Positions 1 to 9,037 are shown, counted from the first letter of the stretch. The stretch is 64,000 nt of DNA from CAMLOF01 sp041913045 (GCA_041913045.1 JAYSGB010000013.1:1-64000); one strand, 5' to 3'. Numbers and translations: made by a program. Notes: generated from the sequence alone by a model not told the origin.

Positions 1-229
1 GAGGTCTTTCACGCCTCGTTAAACCGTGTTGCACCTCGTCCTTGAATCCGCCAAGTCAAAAGAGAATCCGATGGCAGGGATAATGATTGTCAGATATACC
101 CCAAAATATTAATAGATCCGACCAGAATTACAAAAGCAAATAACTTGATGAAGTTTTCCATTGTGTGGACTTCGTCTGTTTCGGGCTTGCCTTAAAGGGT
201 GGTCGTTTGTTCTGAAAATATTCTGGTAT

Positions 230-1108
230 TTACTTTATCTGCATGCCTGGTTTGCGCTTTAGAAGCTCTCTGCGGCCACGCTGCGTAATATAGTAAACGG
301 CGCCACCTCGTCCGGAGATAAAATCTTTTTTGACATACTGTTTTTCAACAAGATCTTCTAAAGAGAAATCAACAACGACTTGGTCCTCCGCCACTGCTTC
401 TCGGGCCTGATTTAGCGCTAGTCGGTCAGTCTTTCCAATCATCTCGAGTAGCTGCCACTGGACCGGCGTAAGCGCATCTCTCAATTGTGGACTTTCCTCG
501 GAGGTGCTGCCGTCTGCATCGATATGCTCTTCATGGGCTCCTGCTTTTATATTCGGCTTTGCAGAGAGGATAAGTTTTAGTTTCTCTATCTCTGTTTCTG
601 CGTTCTCCTTGACTAACTGCGCACTTAGGAGGGCTGCGCTGGATTTTTTGAGTTCCGTTTGCAGACGATTTAAATCCTCCTTCAGTTCTCGATTGGTCTT
701 TTGCAAATCCTCAATGGCTAGCTCGTTCTCTCTGGCGCTGCGCCTCAACTCAATAGATTGCTCTCTTGTTAATCTTTTGTGCGATTCGTATTCGTCCCTT
801 ATGTCGTCAATTGCTTTTTGCTTTTCTCTTACCCACTTGTAAACCCATTTGGTTGGCAAGGGTAGAACAAATAAATAGAGGGCTGCAAATATTGCTGGAA
901 TGATGAACCCATGAATGACTACCGTCGACCAGTCTGGAAAGCGCTGATTCATAAGCAAGAAAGTCTCCGTGACTGTGTTCTTAGATAATAAAATCACGAA
1001 CACTTTGTAGTTGTAGAGACTCCAAGCGATGACAAAACTACTGATGAGGGGGTTTGTCAGACGTTCTTCAAAGAACGTTCCCAACGTCTTACCAAGAGAA
1101 TCCATCAT
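230..1108 (-). CDS. Orphan membrane protein: two TM segments, long coiled coil, winged-helix-like C-terminus
   Basis: I do not recognise a named family. The 292 residues read as two hydrophobic segments (about 21-42 and 62-84), a charged coiled coil (about 92-182, rich in E, K, R, L), a polar linker, and a C-terminal domain (about 212-285) starting LTPVQWQLLEMI and ending in a wing-like GRGGAVYYITQRGRREL, which resembles a winged-helix DNA-binding fold. That suggests a membrane-anchored sensor or regulator, but this is inference. ATG codons at 1108 and 1105 both fit a weak TGGA just upstream. Base composition is clearly AT-richer than the rest of the window and no neighbour belongs with it, which suggests acquisition by transfer. 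The ORF itself is convincing; the function is unknown. Confidence 0.75.
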   Translation of the reverse strand: MMDSLGKTLGTFFEERLTNPLISSFVIAWSLYNYKVFVILLSKNTVTETFLLMNQRFPDWSTVVIHGFIIPAIFAALYLFVLPLPTKWVYKWVREKQKAIDDIRDEYESHKRLTREQSIELRRSARENELAIEDLQKTNRELKEDLNRLQTELKKSSAALLSAQLVKENAETEIEKLKLILSAKPNIKAGAHEEHIDADGSTSEESPQLRDALTPVQWQLLEMIGKTDRLALNQAREAVAEDQVVVDFSLEDLVEKQYVKKDFISGRGGAVYYITQRGRRELLKRKPGMQIK

Positions 1109-1499
1109 CTAGTCCAGTTGTAGAGTGGGTGGCGGCTTCAGTGTCACCGGGATTGGTCTGCTGGAAGCATTTTGCACATTTTCTGACACTTGTTGCTTCT
1201 TGTGTCCACAATCGGTCCTTTGCGTACACCCGCCCTAGAGATGACCGAAACTCAGTCTTGACTAATTTAGAGAGTAACGTACTACTCAGATTTTTCGTCT
1301 GAAGCCTTCGGCTGCCCAGGTACACTTCACGCGTACACTATGCACTTACAGCTCATGTCGAGTTGTTATACAAATCAACGGCTTACGCATGCCAGGCAAC
1401 GGAAACGGCCTCTCCCGCCCTCTCCGCCAGGACAAGCATCCAAGATGCAATGGAACGCGCCCTAGGGCGCGTTTTTCATTGGGGCGCCCGGGCAAGCCG
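1109..1499. other. Intergenic stretch of 391 bases without a recognisable gene
   Basis: This separates the AT-rich orphan gene from the high-GC c-di-GMP gene. Short ORFs on both strands have no recognisable protein character. The left part is AT-rich and the right part (from about 1385) GC-rich, so the composition boundary lies here. The only clear structure is the palindrome at 1454-1473. I looked for integrase, tRNA or direct-repeat attachment signs and found none. Confidence 0.6.
1454..1476 (+). terminator. Palindromic hairpin with short T-run
   Basis: AACGCGCCC-TA-GGGCGCGTT is a perfect 20-base palindrome followed by TTT on the plus strand. It lies 24 bases beyond the stop of the leftward PAS/GGDEF/EAL gene, but the T-run is on the plus strand, so as a terminator it works better for rightward transcripts. 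Function is uncertain. Confidence 0.4.
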
Positions 1500-4400
1500 T
1501 CACAAGAACGCGCGTCTCTCCTGCAGCACCCGCTCGAAGGCCGACGCCTCCAACGGACGGGAAAACAAAAACCCCTGCATTTCATCGCACCCACGGGCAA
1601 AGAGGTATTCCAGTTGCTCTTGGGTTTCGATCCCCTCGGCCACCACACGCAGCCCCATGTTGTGCGCCAAGTCGATGATCGAGACAGCGATGAGCGCTGA
1701 CTCCTTCTCTGACGCGATGTTGCGCACGAACGATTGATCAATCTTCAGTGCGTCGATGGGAAAACGGCTGAGATAGCCAAAGCTCGAATAGCCCGTGCCA
1801 AAGTCATCCAGAGACAGGTAAACACCAAGCTGCTTGAGCTCTTGCAAGGTGTTCAAGGTCTGGTCTGGATCGTCCATGAGCATGCTCTCCGTCAACTCCA
1901 GTTCCATGCACGAAGGGGGCAGGCTGTGCCGTACCAGCGCATCGGCCACCACGTCACGCAAGTCCCCTGCCCTGAACTGCCTGGCTGACACATTGAGCGC
2001 AATACGGCAGGCATCCAGCCCGTCGTCGTGCCAGCGCCGCTGCTGCCTTGCAACTTCATCAATCACCCAGGCGCCAATAGGAACGATCATTCCAGAAGCC
2101 TCTGCCAACGGGATGAAGCGCGCGGGCGACTCCACTCCACCGTTGGCGCGCCTCCAGCGAATCAGCGCCTCTGCGCCACAAACATGCCCTGTATGCGCAT
2201 CGACCTTGAGTTGGTAGTACAGCACGAACTCCCTGCGCTCAAGTGCCTGCCGCAGCGATCGCTCCAGTTCAAGGTTCGCCAGTGCGTCCGCGTTCATTGA
2301 TGAGGCATAAAAGCAGAACCGGCTGCGCCCTTGGGCTTTGGCCTCATGCAAGGCCACATCGGCATTGCGCAGAATGTCTGCTGCCGTTTCTCCGTCATCC
2401 GGGTACAAACCTATTCCGATGCTGGCGCCAACGTACAGCTCCATGCCGTTGTCTAGCTCAAACATGTCAGACAGTTCGTTCAGCAGGTCCTGGGCCGCGA
2501 CGGCAACGGCGTCCGGCCTGACGATCGACTCCAGAATCAGCAGAAATTCATCACCGCCAAAACGGCCCAGGGAATCTTCTTCTCGCACGCGCGTGCGCAG
2601 ACGCGCTGCAACCTTGGCCAACAACTGGTCGCCCGCCACGTGCCCGAGACTGTCGTTGACATTCTGGAAGCGGTCCAAATTGATGAACAGTACCGCGACC
2701 CGTCCACCAGCCCTGCGGGCCCGCTCCAGCGCATGCTCCAGCCGGGACTGCAGGAGCAAACGGTTCGGCAAATCCGTCAGCGGATCGTAATGTGCCAGCC
2801 TCGCCAGCTGTTCCTCACTGCGCCGTATCTGGCTCACGTCGTTAAGCAACGCCACATACTGCATCGGTTTGCAGTCTGCGCCATAAACGGTGGAAATGGT
2901 CATCCAGGATGGGTAGACCTCCCCGTTCTTGCGCCGGTTCCAGACCTCGCCTTGCCAGTGCCCCGCCTGGCCCAGGGTTGCCCACAAGCTCTGGAAGAAT
3001 TCGCGGCCATGCCGGTTGGACCGCAGCAGCCGGGTTGTCTGCCCCAGAGACTCATCCCTGCTGTATCCGGTGATGTCGCAGAACGCCTGGTTGACAGCCA
3101 GCAGCACGCCATCGAGATCGGTGATCATCACCCCCTCACTGGCACTTTCAAACACGGCAGCAGCCTGCCGCAAGCGCTCTTCGGAGTCGTGACGAGCCGT
3201 GATGTCTTCGACCACGGAGATGAAGTAGTCCGGTCGATCAGACTCGTCTCGCACCAACGATACGGTGAGGCGTGCCCAGATGGTTTCACCATCCTTGCGT
3301 CGGTAGCGCTTTTCCAGCACGTAATGCGCCACTTCACCCTGAAGCAAACGCTGCACGTGCTGCAGATCGGACTGAAGGTCCTCTGGCAACGTAAGCTCCT
3401 GGAAACTGCCCCCCATGAGCTCGGCCTTTTCGTAGCCCAAAATTTCGCAGAGCTTGCCGTTCACTCGCAGCCACCGACCATCTGGCGCGACATGTGCTAT
3501 GCCCACGGCCGCCTGTTCAAAAGTGGCTCGAAAGCGCTCCTCCAGTCGATGCACTCGCTGGCCTACACGCAGGCGCTCTTTGAGCAGACCGCCTACCCTG
3601 GCCAGCAACTCTTCGGTGGAAAACGGTTTGTGCACATAGTCCTGCACGCCATGCAGCAAAAGCCGGGTACGCAACTCGTCATCCGCCTTTGCCGTCAACA
3701 TCACAATGGGCGTGTCGTCGAGCTCGGTGTTGGCGCGTATGGCGTCTACCAGTTTGTCCCCGCTCATGCCGGGCATCATCACGTCGGAAAGGATCAAATC
3801 AGGTCTCAGGTCCGTCGCCAGTTGCAGACCGGTGATGCCATCAAAAGCATTGGCCACCCGGTAAGTGCCTGCCAGTGCGGCCACGACAAACGTGTTCATG
3901 TCGGGGTTGTCCTCAACAACGAGCACAAGCGGAGCATCTACGGGGGCCACCTTGGGCTGGCGGCGAACGGCATCACGTGCAACTGCATGAAAGTCATGCT
4001 GCTCTGGTGATTCCATGGCGGGCGTTTTCAGCGAAATGTCCACGCCCTGTGGTGCATGTAATGGCAGCAGAACCCTGAACGACGCACCGCCACTTGACGA
4101 CTGCCCGGCACTGACACCCCCCTGATGCAGCGTGACAAACTCCTTCACGATAGCCAAGCCAAGCCCCGTTCCTCCGGTTTGGCGGTCGTCTCCGCCATCA
4201 ACTTGCCTGAACCGTTCAAACACCGTTTCACGCATCGTCTCCGGGATGCCCGGACCACTGTCTTCTACACAAATCGCCACCTGCCCACCCCGGTGCTCCA
4301 ACATCACACTGACGCGTCCACCAGAAGGCGTGAACTTGAAGGCATTGGCCAGCAGGTTGATAACGATACGCTCGCATTTCTCGGGATCGGCCTCTATCCA

Positions 4401-5345
4401 CAACACATCAGGAAGACGTGCCTCATAGGCGATACCGCGATCCTCGGCAACCGTATCAAAGTGAGAAGCCAGCACACGCATCCAGCGGGCCAGATCGAAG
4501 CGGACATATCGGATCTGCACGTAACCGGCGTCCAGCTTCGCCAGATCCAGCAAGTCATCCACCTGCCTGCGTAACCACCGTGCATTGCGCAGCGCGATGT
4601 CAAGGTTGTGCCTGTCCGCCTCATCCAGACTCGCCCCATCTCTTAGCCGTGCAAGCGGGCCAAGGATGAGCGTCAGCGGTGTTCTCAACTCATGGCTGAC
4701 ATTGGCGAAAAAACGCGTCTTCAGCTCATCCAGTTCGCGGGTGCGCGCATACAGCCTTTCAAGCTCCTCATTCGCACTCTTCAGCAGCGCACTGGCTTCT
4801 GCAACCTCCCTTGACCTGGTAAATACCTCGGCCTCCATGCGCATGGAGCGCTCGCGCAACTCCCCGTTGAGTTTGCTGTCAACCAAGCCTTGTTCGCGAA
4901 GTCGTACGAACTCGGTGATGTCCTCCACGCGGTGAATGATGAAGCGGGGCTTACCGTCAGCTCCGGGCACAGGTGTGTTGAGCGGACTCCAGTAGCGGGT
5001 CTCAAAACCACCCCCTGCTTGCTGGGGTCTGCGAATGTCGTACTTCTGAACCGGCATGGCGTCTGGCTGCCCAGTCTGCAGCACACGGTGCAACGAAGCA
5101 CGCAAATTACGGACGCCCTCGGATGCCGGGTCCTCCGGGTTATCCGGAAATACGTCGAACAGCTGCTTTCCGACGATGCGCTCGCGCTGCGTCATGGTGG
5201 CGCGGACGTACGCGTCATTCACCGCAACAATGCGCAGAGACGTGTCCAGCACCAAATAGAGCCCGGGGGCTGCTTCGAACAGCGCCCGATACTCGTGCTC
5301 TGATATGCCATTGAGGCCAGCATCGGCCGAGTCTTGTTCTGACAT
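1500..5345 (-). CDS. Hybrid sensor protein: PAS, histidine kinase, receiver, two PAS, GGDEF, EAL
   Basis: A 1281-residue cytoplasmic signalling protein without clear membrane segments. In order: PAS (about 15-145); HisKA with HELRTPL, phospho-acceptor His218; HATPase with DSGPGIP and GTGLGLAI (about 320-430); receiver with acidic pair Glu478/Asp479, acceptor Asp521 and Lys573; PAS (about 600-718); PAS (about 725-840); GGDEF (930-934) with an upstream RxxD inhibitory site (921-924); and EAL with Glu1059-Leu1061, ELTES, DDFGTGYSS, KIDQSF and AEGIET intact. The phosphodiesterase half looks active. In the GGDEF half the usual metal-binding Asp of the DLDRF motif is Asn889 (FINLDRF), so cyclase output may be weak. 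The start is set by GGGAGGAATCAAG directly before ATG at 5345; the ORF runs open to 5426. Divergent from another cyclase gene. Confidence 0.93.
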   Translation of the reverse strand: MSEQDSADAGLNGISEHEYRALFEAAPGLYLVLDTSLRIVAVNDAYVRATMTQRERIVGKQLFDVFPDNPEDPASEGVRNLRASLHRVLQTGQPDAMPVQKYDIRRPQQAGGGFETRYWSPLNTPVPGADGKPRFIIHRVEDITEFVRLREQGLVDSKLNGELRERSMRMEAEVFTRSREVAEASALLKSANEELERLYARTRELDELKTRFFANVSHELRTPLTLILGPLARLRDGASLDEADRHNLDIALRNARWLRRQVDDLLDLAKLDAGYVQIRYVRFDLARWMRVLASHFDTVAEDRGIAYEARLPDVLWIEADPEKCERIVINLLANAFKFTPSGGRVSVMLEHRGGQVAICVEDSGPGIPETMRETVFERFRQVDGGDDRQTGGTGLGLAIVKEFVTLHQGGVSAGQSSSGGASFRVLLPLHAPQGVDISLKTPAMESPEQHDFHAVARDAVRRQPKVAPVDAPLVLVVEDNPDMNTFVVAALAGTYRVANAFDGITGLQLATDLRPDLILSDVMMPGMSGDKLVDAIRANTELDDTPIVMLTAKADDELRTRLLLHGVQDYVHKPFSTEELLARVGGLLKERLRVGQRVHRLEERFRATFEQAAVGIAHVAPDGRWLRVNGKLCEILGYEKAELMGGSFQELTLPEDLQSDLQHVQRLLQGEVAHYVLEKRYRRKDGETIWARLTVSLVRDESDRPDYFISVVEDITARHDSEERLRQAAAVFESASEGVMITDLDGVLLAVNQAFCDITGYSRDESLGQTTRLLRSNRHGREFFQSLWATLGQAGHWQGEVWNRRKNGEVYPSWMTISTVYGADCKPMQYVALLNDVSQIRRSEEQLARLAHYDPLTDLPNRLLLQSRLEHALERARRAGGRVAVLFINLDRFQNVNDSLGHVAGDQLLAKVAARLRTRVREEDSLGRFGGDEFLLILESIVRPDAVAVAAQDLLNELSDMFELDNGMELYVGASIGIGLYPDDGETAADILRNADVALHEAKAQGRSRFCFYASSMNADALANLELERSLRQALERREFVLYYQLKVDAHTGHVCGAEALIRWRRANGGVESPARFIPLAEASGMIVPIGAWVIDEVARQQRRWHDDGLDACRIALNVSARQFRAGDLRDVVADALVRHSLPPSCMELELTESMLMDDPDQTLNTLQELKQLGVYLSLDDFGTGYSSFGYLSRFPIDALKIDQSFVRNIASEKESALIAVSIIDLAHNMGLRVVAEGIETQEQLEYLFARGCDEMQGFLFSRPLEASAFERVLQERRAFL

Positions 5346-5426
5346 CTTGATTCCTCCCTGCAGGAACCGCCCGTGCCGTGGAAAAGCACAAAACGCATGC
5401 CCCCACCCAGAAGCGATAAGCAGCAT

Positions 5427-5556
5427 GCGCTCCGCGTCATGTTAGCCCCGTCAATGATCATTTACAACAATTTTTCTTTGACTACACCTGCGGAGGGGAC
5501 TTTGCCGTGGCATCGCAAACGTCACAGCCAAGCTAACATACAAAAAATAACGATCC
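5427..5556. promoter_or_regulatory. Divergent promoter region of two c-di-GMP genes with a mirrored motif
   Basis: ATGTTAGC (5439-5446) and its inverse GCTAACAT (5532-5539) lie at the two ends of this region, each giving a TAACAT possible -10 pointing at its own gene. For the leftward gene TTGTAA lies 17 bases upstream of TAACAT, a plausible sigma70 promoter. The rightward copy lacks an obvious -35. The mirrored motif could equally be a shared operator. Confidence 0.4.
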
Positions 5557-7194
5557 TTGACGCCTCGATTGATCAACCCTGCACACCCCTTTCATCCTGT
5601 CACCAAAGACCGTCGGCATCTCGGGTTGCGGTTGAAGCTGATGACAGCGATGGTCACGCTGCTGCTGCTTATTGGTGGCGCGAGCGGTTATTGGCTGCTC
5701 TGGTCTCTGAATTCGTCATACCAAGCCCTTGAAAACGACGCTGTGGCCGACGATCTGCACAGAGCGATAGATGGCTTGAGGCAGCAACTTACAACCTTGG
5801 ACGAGGTCACCCGCGAATGGGCGCATTGGACCGAGATGGCGGAGTTCATCGTATCTGGAGACCCTGCCTTCCGTGAAGAGAACTTGAACCCCGAGGGATT
5901 GCTTTCATCCCGCATAGACGGGATTGCAGTGCTTTCACCCAGTGGTGAAATCAAAGCGATCGCGTCAGCTACACCGCCCGACCAGACAACCAGAAACGAC
6001 GCATTGGTCCCCGACGCGGAACTGCTGTCCAGACTCGACGCGATTCCCGCAACGGCTGATGGCGGCAAGTGCGGATTGATCGAAAGCCCGCCCAGACTGT
6101 TGCTGATCTGCAAGCGCGGTGTGCTGGACACAAAAGGCCAAGGCCCTGCAAAAGGAACCATATTGGTGTCTCGCGAATTTAACCAGAAAAGTGTTGCGCG
6201 CCTGGCGACGACGACGAGGTTGAAGCTGTCTTTGCATCCTGTCACTGCCACCAAGGCACACGCTCAGCAACTCCCCTGGCTAGCAACAGAACCTTCTGCG
6301 TTGACAAACCCACCCACGCTGCTCCAAGTCACCCCCGAGGAAATGACACTAAGCATCGGCCTAAAGGACATCATTGGGCGTGAGGTGGCTTTCCTGCAGA
6401 TGGACTGGCCGCGCCGGATTGCCTTGCACGGTGAACGGGTGCAGCAAGAGGTTGCCATCCAAAGGTGGCTGGGCGGTGCCGTACTGGCTCTGGCTTTGTT
6501 GATTCTCGTGGACCGACTGTTGGTTGCCCCACTGAAAAGACTGCACAAAGACATCACCCGGGTCACCACCAACGGCGATTGGGCAGCAAGGGTGAACGCA
6601 CCGGGGCATGACGAGATTGCCGATGTTGCCCGCAGCGCGAACCGGATGCTCGACGTCATCCAGACACAGGTAGGCCAACTTCAGCAAGAGTCCATGACGG
6701 ACGCCGTGACAGGATTGCCAAACCGCAGGGCATTCGACCAGCGACTGCAACAGGCCATGGCTTCCGCCCAGCGCAACGGTCGCACCCTGTCTGTCGTGAT
6801 GTTTGATCTCGACAGGTTCAAGGCATACAACGACCATTTTGGGCACCTTGAAGGTGACCGAGTGCTGAGGACTTTTGCCCAATGCCTGCGCGAAGCTCTG
6901 CATCGCCCTGGGGACCTTCCGGCGCGCCATGGCGGCGAGGAATTCGCCCTGCTGCTTGAAGACACCGACCTGGATGGAGCGATGGCATGCGCCCAGTCCA
7001 TCATTGAGGCCTTGGCAGAACTGGGTCTGCCCCACCCTCTCAACTTGCCCACAGAAACGGTTACCTGCAGCGCTGGCGTGGCAACGCTCGGCAAACAAGA
7101 CACCATTACCAAAGACTTGGTACGGCGCGCGGACAAGGCGCTGTACGATGCCAAGCACGGCGGCCGCAACCGAGTGTGCGCTGCAACAGCATAG
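5557..7194 (+). CDS. Membrane diguanylate cyclase with CHASE4-like sensor, HAMP and GGDEF
   Basis: Makes the second messenger c-di-GMP from GTP in response to a periplasmic signal. Residues about 29-51 form TM1. A periplasmic domain (about 55-295) contains the REWAHWTEMAEFI stretch typical of CHASE4 sensors. TM2 is about 303-323, HAMP about 325-375, and GGDEF about 380-540, with FDLDRFKAYNDHFGH, the active site GGEEF (459-463) and an RxxD product-inhibition site (450-453). All catalytic residues are present. The start is uncertain: the longest frame begins with TTG at 5557, but no strong ribosome-binding site precedes it; ATG at 5641 would start right at TM1 and lose the basic residues expected on the inner side. 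Divergent from the hybrid GGDEF/EAL gene, so the pair may be co-regulated. Confidence 0.93.
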   Translation: MTPRLINPAHPFHPVTKDRRHLGLRLKLMTAMVTLLLLIGGASGYWLLWSLNSSYQALENDAVADDLHRAIDGLRQQLTTLDEVTREWAHWTEMAEFIVSGDPAFREENLNPEGLLSSRIDGIAVLSPSGEIKAIASATPPDQTTRNDALVPDAELLSRLDAIPATADGGKCGLIESPPRLLLICKRGVLDTKGQGPAKGTILVSREFNQKSVARLATTTRLKLSLHPVTATKAHAQQLPWLATEPSALTNPPTLLQVTPEEMTLSIGLKDIIGREVAFLQMDWPRRIALHGERVQQEVAIQRWLGGAVLALALLILVDRLLVAPLKRLHKDITRVTTNGDWAARVNAPGHDEIADVARSANRMLDVIQTQVGQLQQESMTDAVTGLPNRRAFDQRLQQAMASAQRNGRTLSVVMFDLDRFKAYNDHFGHLEGDRVLRTFAQCLREALHRPGDLPARHGGEEFALLLEDTDLDGAMACAQSIIEALAELGLPHPLNLPTETVTCSAGVATLGKQDTITKDLVRRADKALYDAKHGGRNRVCAATA

Positions 7195-7270
7195 CGCTCT
7201 GATGGTGGCGGGAGCCATCTGAAACCCAGAGTTGCAAAGGCTATGACAAGGGCAACACAACCCAAAAAAC

Positions 7271-7294
7271 AAAACGCGCCCGAAGGCGCGTTTT
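7271..7294. terminator. Bidirectional terminator
   Basis: AAAACGCGCC-CGAA-GGCGCGTTTT is a perfect 10-bp stem with A-tract before and T-tract after. It sits between the convergent cyclase gene (plus) and the binding-protein gene (minus), so it can serve both. Confidence 0.85.
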
Positions 7295-7315
7295 GCTTAG
7301 TTGTGGAGCCCGGTA

Positions 7316-8503
7316 TCAGCGGATCACAGCCAGGGTGGTACGAGCACCGCCCTTGTAGGTCATCAGAGTCAAGGCACCGTTCTTGATGTCACCCTTCTCG
7401 TCGAACGCGATGTTGCCGGTCACGCCCTTGTACTGAATGGCCTTCAGAGCAGGCAGGTACACGGCAGGATCAGCGGAGTTGGCGGTCTTCATGGCTTCGG
7501 CCATGACTTTCACAGAGTCATAGACGTACGGAGCGTACACCTGAACGTCCACGCCGAACTTCGCCTTGAAGTCGGTGCGGAACTTCTCCATTGCGGCCTT
7601 CTCTTCGCCTTCCACGCCACCAGCTTCGGCGCAGAACACCATGTCGTCAGCCAGCGCGTCGCCAGCCAGCTTGGGCAGTTCGCTCGAGCAGATGCCGTCG
7701 CCGCCCATGTACTTAGCCTTGATGCCCAGTTGCTTCATCTGGCGGATCATCGGACCAGCCACGGCGTCCATGCCGCCGAAGAAGATCACGTCAGGCTTCT
7801 TGGCCTTGATGGTGGTCAGGATGGCGTTGAAGTCGGTGGCTTTGTCGTTGGTGAACTCGCGGCCCACCACTTCAGCACCAGCGGCTTTTGCGCCTTTTTC
7901 GAACTCGTCTGCCACGCCCTGGCCGTAAGCGGTGCGGTCGTCGATCACGGCAACCTTCTTGGCCTTCAGAGTTTCAACAGCGTACTTGCCCAGCGTGCCA
8001 CCCAGGTGCACGTCGTCAGCCACGACACGGAACACAGCCTTGTAGCCCTGACGGGTGTACTTGGGGTTCGTGGCGGAGGGAGAGATCTGCGGGATGCCTG
8101 CGGCGTCGTAGATCTGGGAAGCGGGAATGGTGGTACCGGAGTTCAGGTGGCCAATCACGCCATTGACTTTGGCGTCAACCAGCTTCTGAGCAGCAGCCGT
8201 ACCCTGCTTAGGATCTGCTGCGTCGTCTTCGGCCAGCAGTTCAAACTTGGCAGGCTTGCCGTCGATGGTCAGGTTGGCAGCATTGAGTTCCTCGATGGCC
8301 ATTTTGGCGCCCATCTCGTTGTCTTTGCCCAAGTGAGCAATGGCGCCGCTGGTGGGGCCCACATGACCGATCTTGATGACCAGCTCTTGGGGCGCAGCCG
8401 GCGCAGCAGGTGCGGATGCTGCGGGAGCAGCTTCTTCCTTCTTGCCGCAAGCGACCAGTGCCACGGCCGCGGCGACCACGGCGAGTTTCATCTTCATTTG
8501 CAT
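7316..8503 (-). CDS. Branched-chain amino-acid-type ABC transporter substrate-binding lipoprotein
   Basis: A 395-residue periplasmic ligand-binding protein of the Leu/Ile/Val (LivK/LivJ) type-I fold family. It delivers a ligand, typically a branched-chain amino acid or related small acid, to an ABC permease. The N-terminus is a lipoprotein signal, LVAC with Cys19, followed by an Ala/Pro-rich tether (about 24-42). The body has the family stretches KIGHVGPTSGAIAHLGKD and AVIDDRTAYGQGVADEF. The start ATG at 8503 has AAGGG a few bases upstream. No permease or ATPase gene is adjacent, so the partners are encoded elsewhere, which is common for this family in Comamonadaceae. The substrate cannot be read from sequence. 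Confidence 0.9.
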   Translation of the reverse strand: MQMKMKLAVVAAAVALVACGKKEEAAPAASAPAAPAAPQELVIKIGHVGPTSGAIAHLGKDNEMGAKMAIEELNAANLTIDGKPAKFELLAEDDAADPKQGTAAAQKLVDAKVNGVIGHLNSGTTIPASQIYDAAGIPQISPSATNPKYTRQGYKAVFRVVADDVHLGGTLGKYAVETLKAKKVAVIDDRTAYGQGVADEFEKGAKAAGAEVVGREFTNDKATDFNAILTTIKAKKPDVIFFGGMDAVAGPMIRQMKQLGIKAKYMGGDGICSSELPKLAGDALADDMVFCAEAGGVEGEEKAAMEKFRTDFKAKFGVDVQVYAPYVYDSVKVMAEAMKTANSADPAVYLPALKAIQYKGVTGNIAFDEKGDIKNGALTLMTYKGGARTTLAVIR

Positions 8504-8614
8504 ACGAACCCTTGAAAGGTGAAAGTGGATGACAAAAGGTTTGAGCGAAGGGAACTTTCTTGTTTTTCCTCCACACAGGATGCAAAGATACTCGATATTT
8601 CAATAATTCGGGTT

Positions 8615-8632
8615 AGACCTGACCCTAGGTCT
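8615..8632. other. Small hairpin between two minus-strand genes
   Basis: AGACCT-gaccct-AGGTCT is a 6-bp inverted repeat in the 156-base gap between the holC-linked gene and the binding-protein gene. It has no T-run, so whether it terminates the upstream transcript or is an operator for the binding-protein gene is open. Confidence 0.25.
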
Positions 8633-8659
8633 GCAGGGGCTTATGCCCTATTAGCGGCG

Positions 8660-9037
8660 TTAATTCGCACCAGCTTTGAGCACCCCGTCTGATTGCTGCA
8701 CCACAACATCGCGCAGTGCCTTTTTCAGGAGCATTTCCGACTCCCGAACGGCCATCTGAACCGCCTGTTTGACCACTTCGTCAACCAGCGGCGACAACTG
8801 CTCCCTGAGCTCGTCTTCCAGCTTGTGGATCAGGTCTTGTTGCACCCGGGCAACGATGGCGTCCAAGTCAATACTTGGAGCGGAGGAAATGGGGCTTTCA
8901 GCCTCTGCGGCGGGGGCTTGGACAGCGATGGGTACACCCTGCGGTAGAACCGTTTCGCGAGCCGACACGACGGATACAACCTCGGTCAGCGTAGGAACAT
9001 AACTTGGGGGCCTTCTGCCTGCATCGAGCATGCTCAC
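8660..9037 (-). CDS. Hypothetical protein downstream of holC
   Basis: 125 residues of unknown function. The N-terminal half is Pro/Ala/Ser-rich and probably disordered. The C-terminal half (about 57-112) is amphipathic and helical: IVARVQQDLIHKLEDELREQL followed by VVKQAVQMAVRESEMLLKKAL. No signal peptide or membrane segment is seen. Its ATG overlaps the holC stop by four bases, so it is the third gene of a tightly packed pepA-holC-this operon and is probably translationally coupled. The position suggests a small accessory or oligomerising protein, but nothing in the sequence fixes a role. Confidence 0.75.
   Translation of the reverse strand: MSMLDAGRRPPSYVPTLTEVVSVVSARETVLPQGVPIAVQAPAAEAESPISSAPSIDLDAIVARVQQDLIHKLEDELREQLSPLVDEVVKQAVQMAVRESEMLLKKALRDVVVQQSDGVLKAGAN

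Noticed and set aside
1054..1325. Short ORFs on both strands right of the orphan gene
   Set aside because: Neither has protein-like composition, a ribosome-binding site or a recognisable motif, and they overlap each other.
1340..1400. Possible attachment site at the composition boundary
   Set aside because: No integrase, tRNA end or matching direct repeat could be found within the window.
2640..4010. 456-codon plus-strand frame inside the hybrid kinase gene
   Set aside because: Antisense shadow of a gene whose domains and motifs are unambiguous.
7301..8515. 404-codon plus-strand frame opposite the binding-protein gene
   Set aside because: It is an almost exact antisense mirror of the LivK-like gene, without family features.
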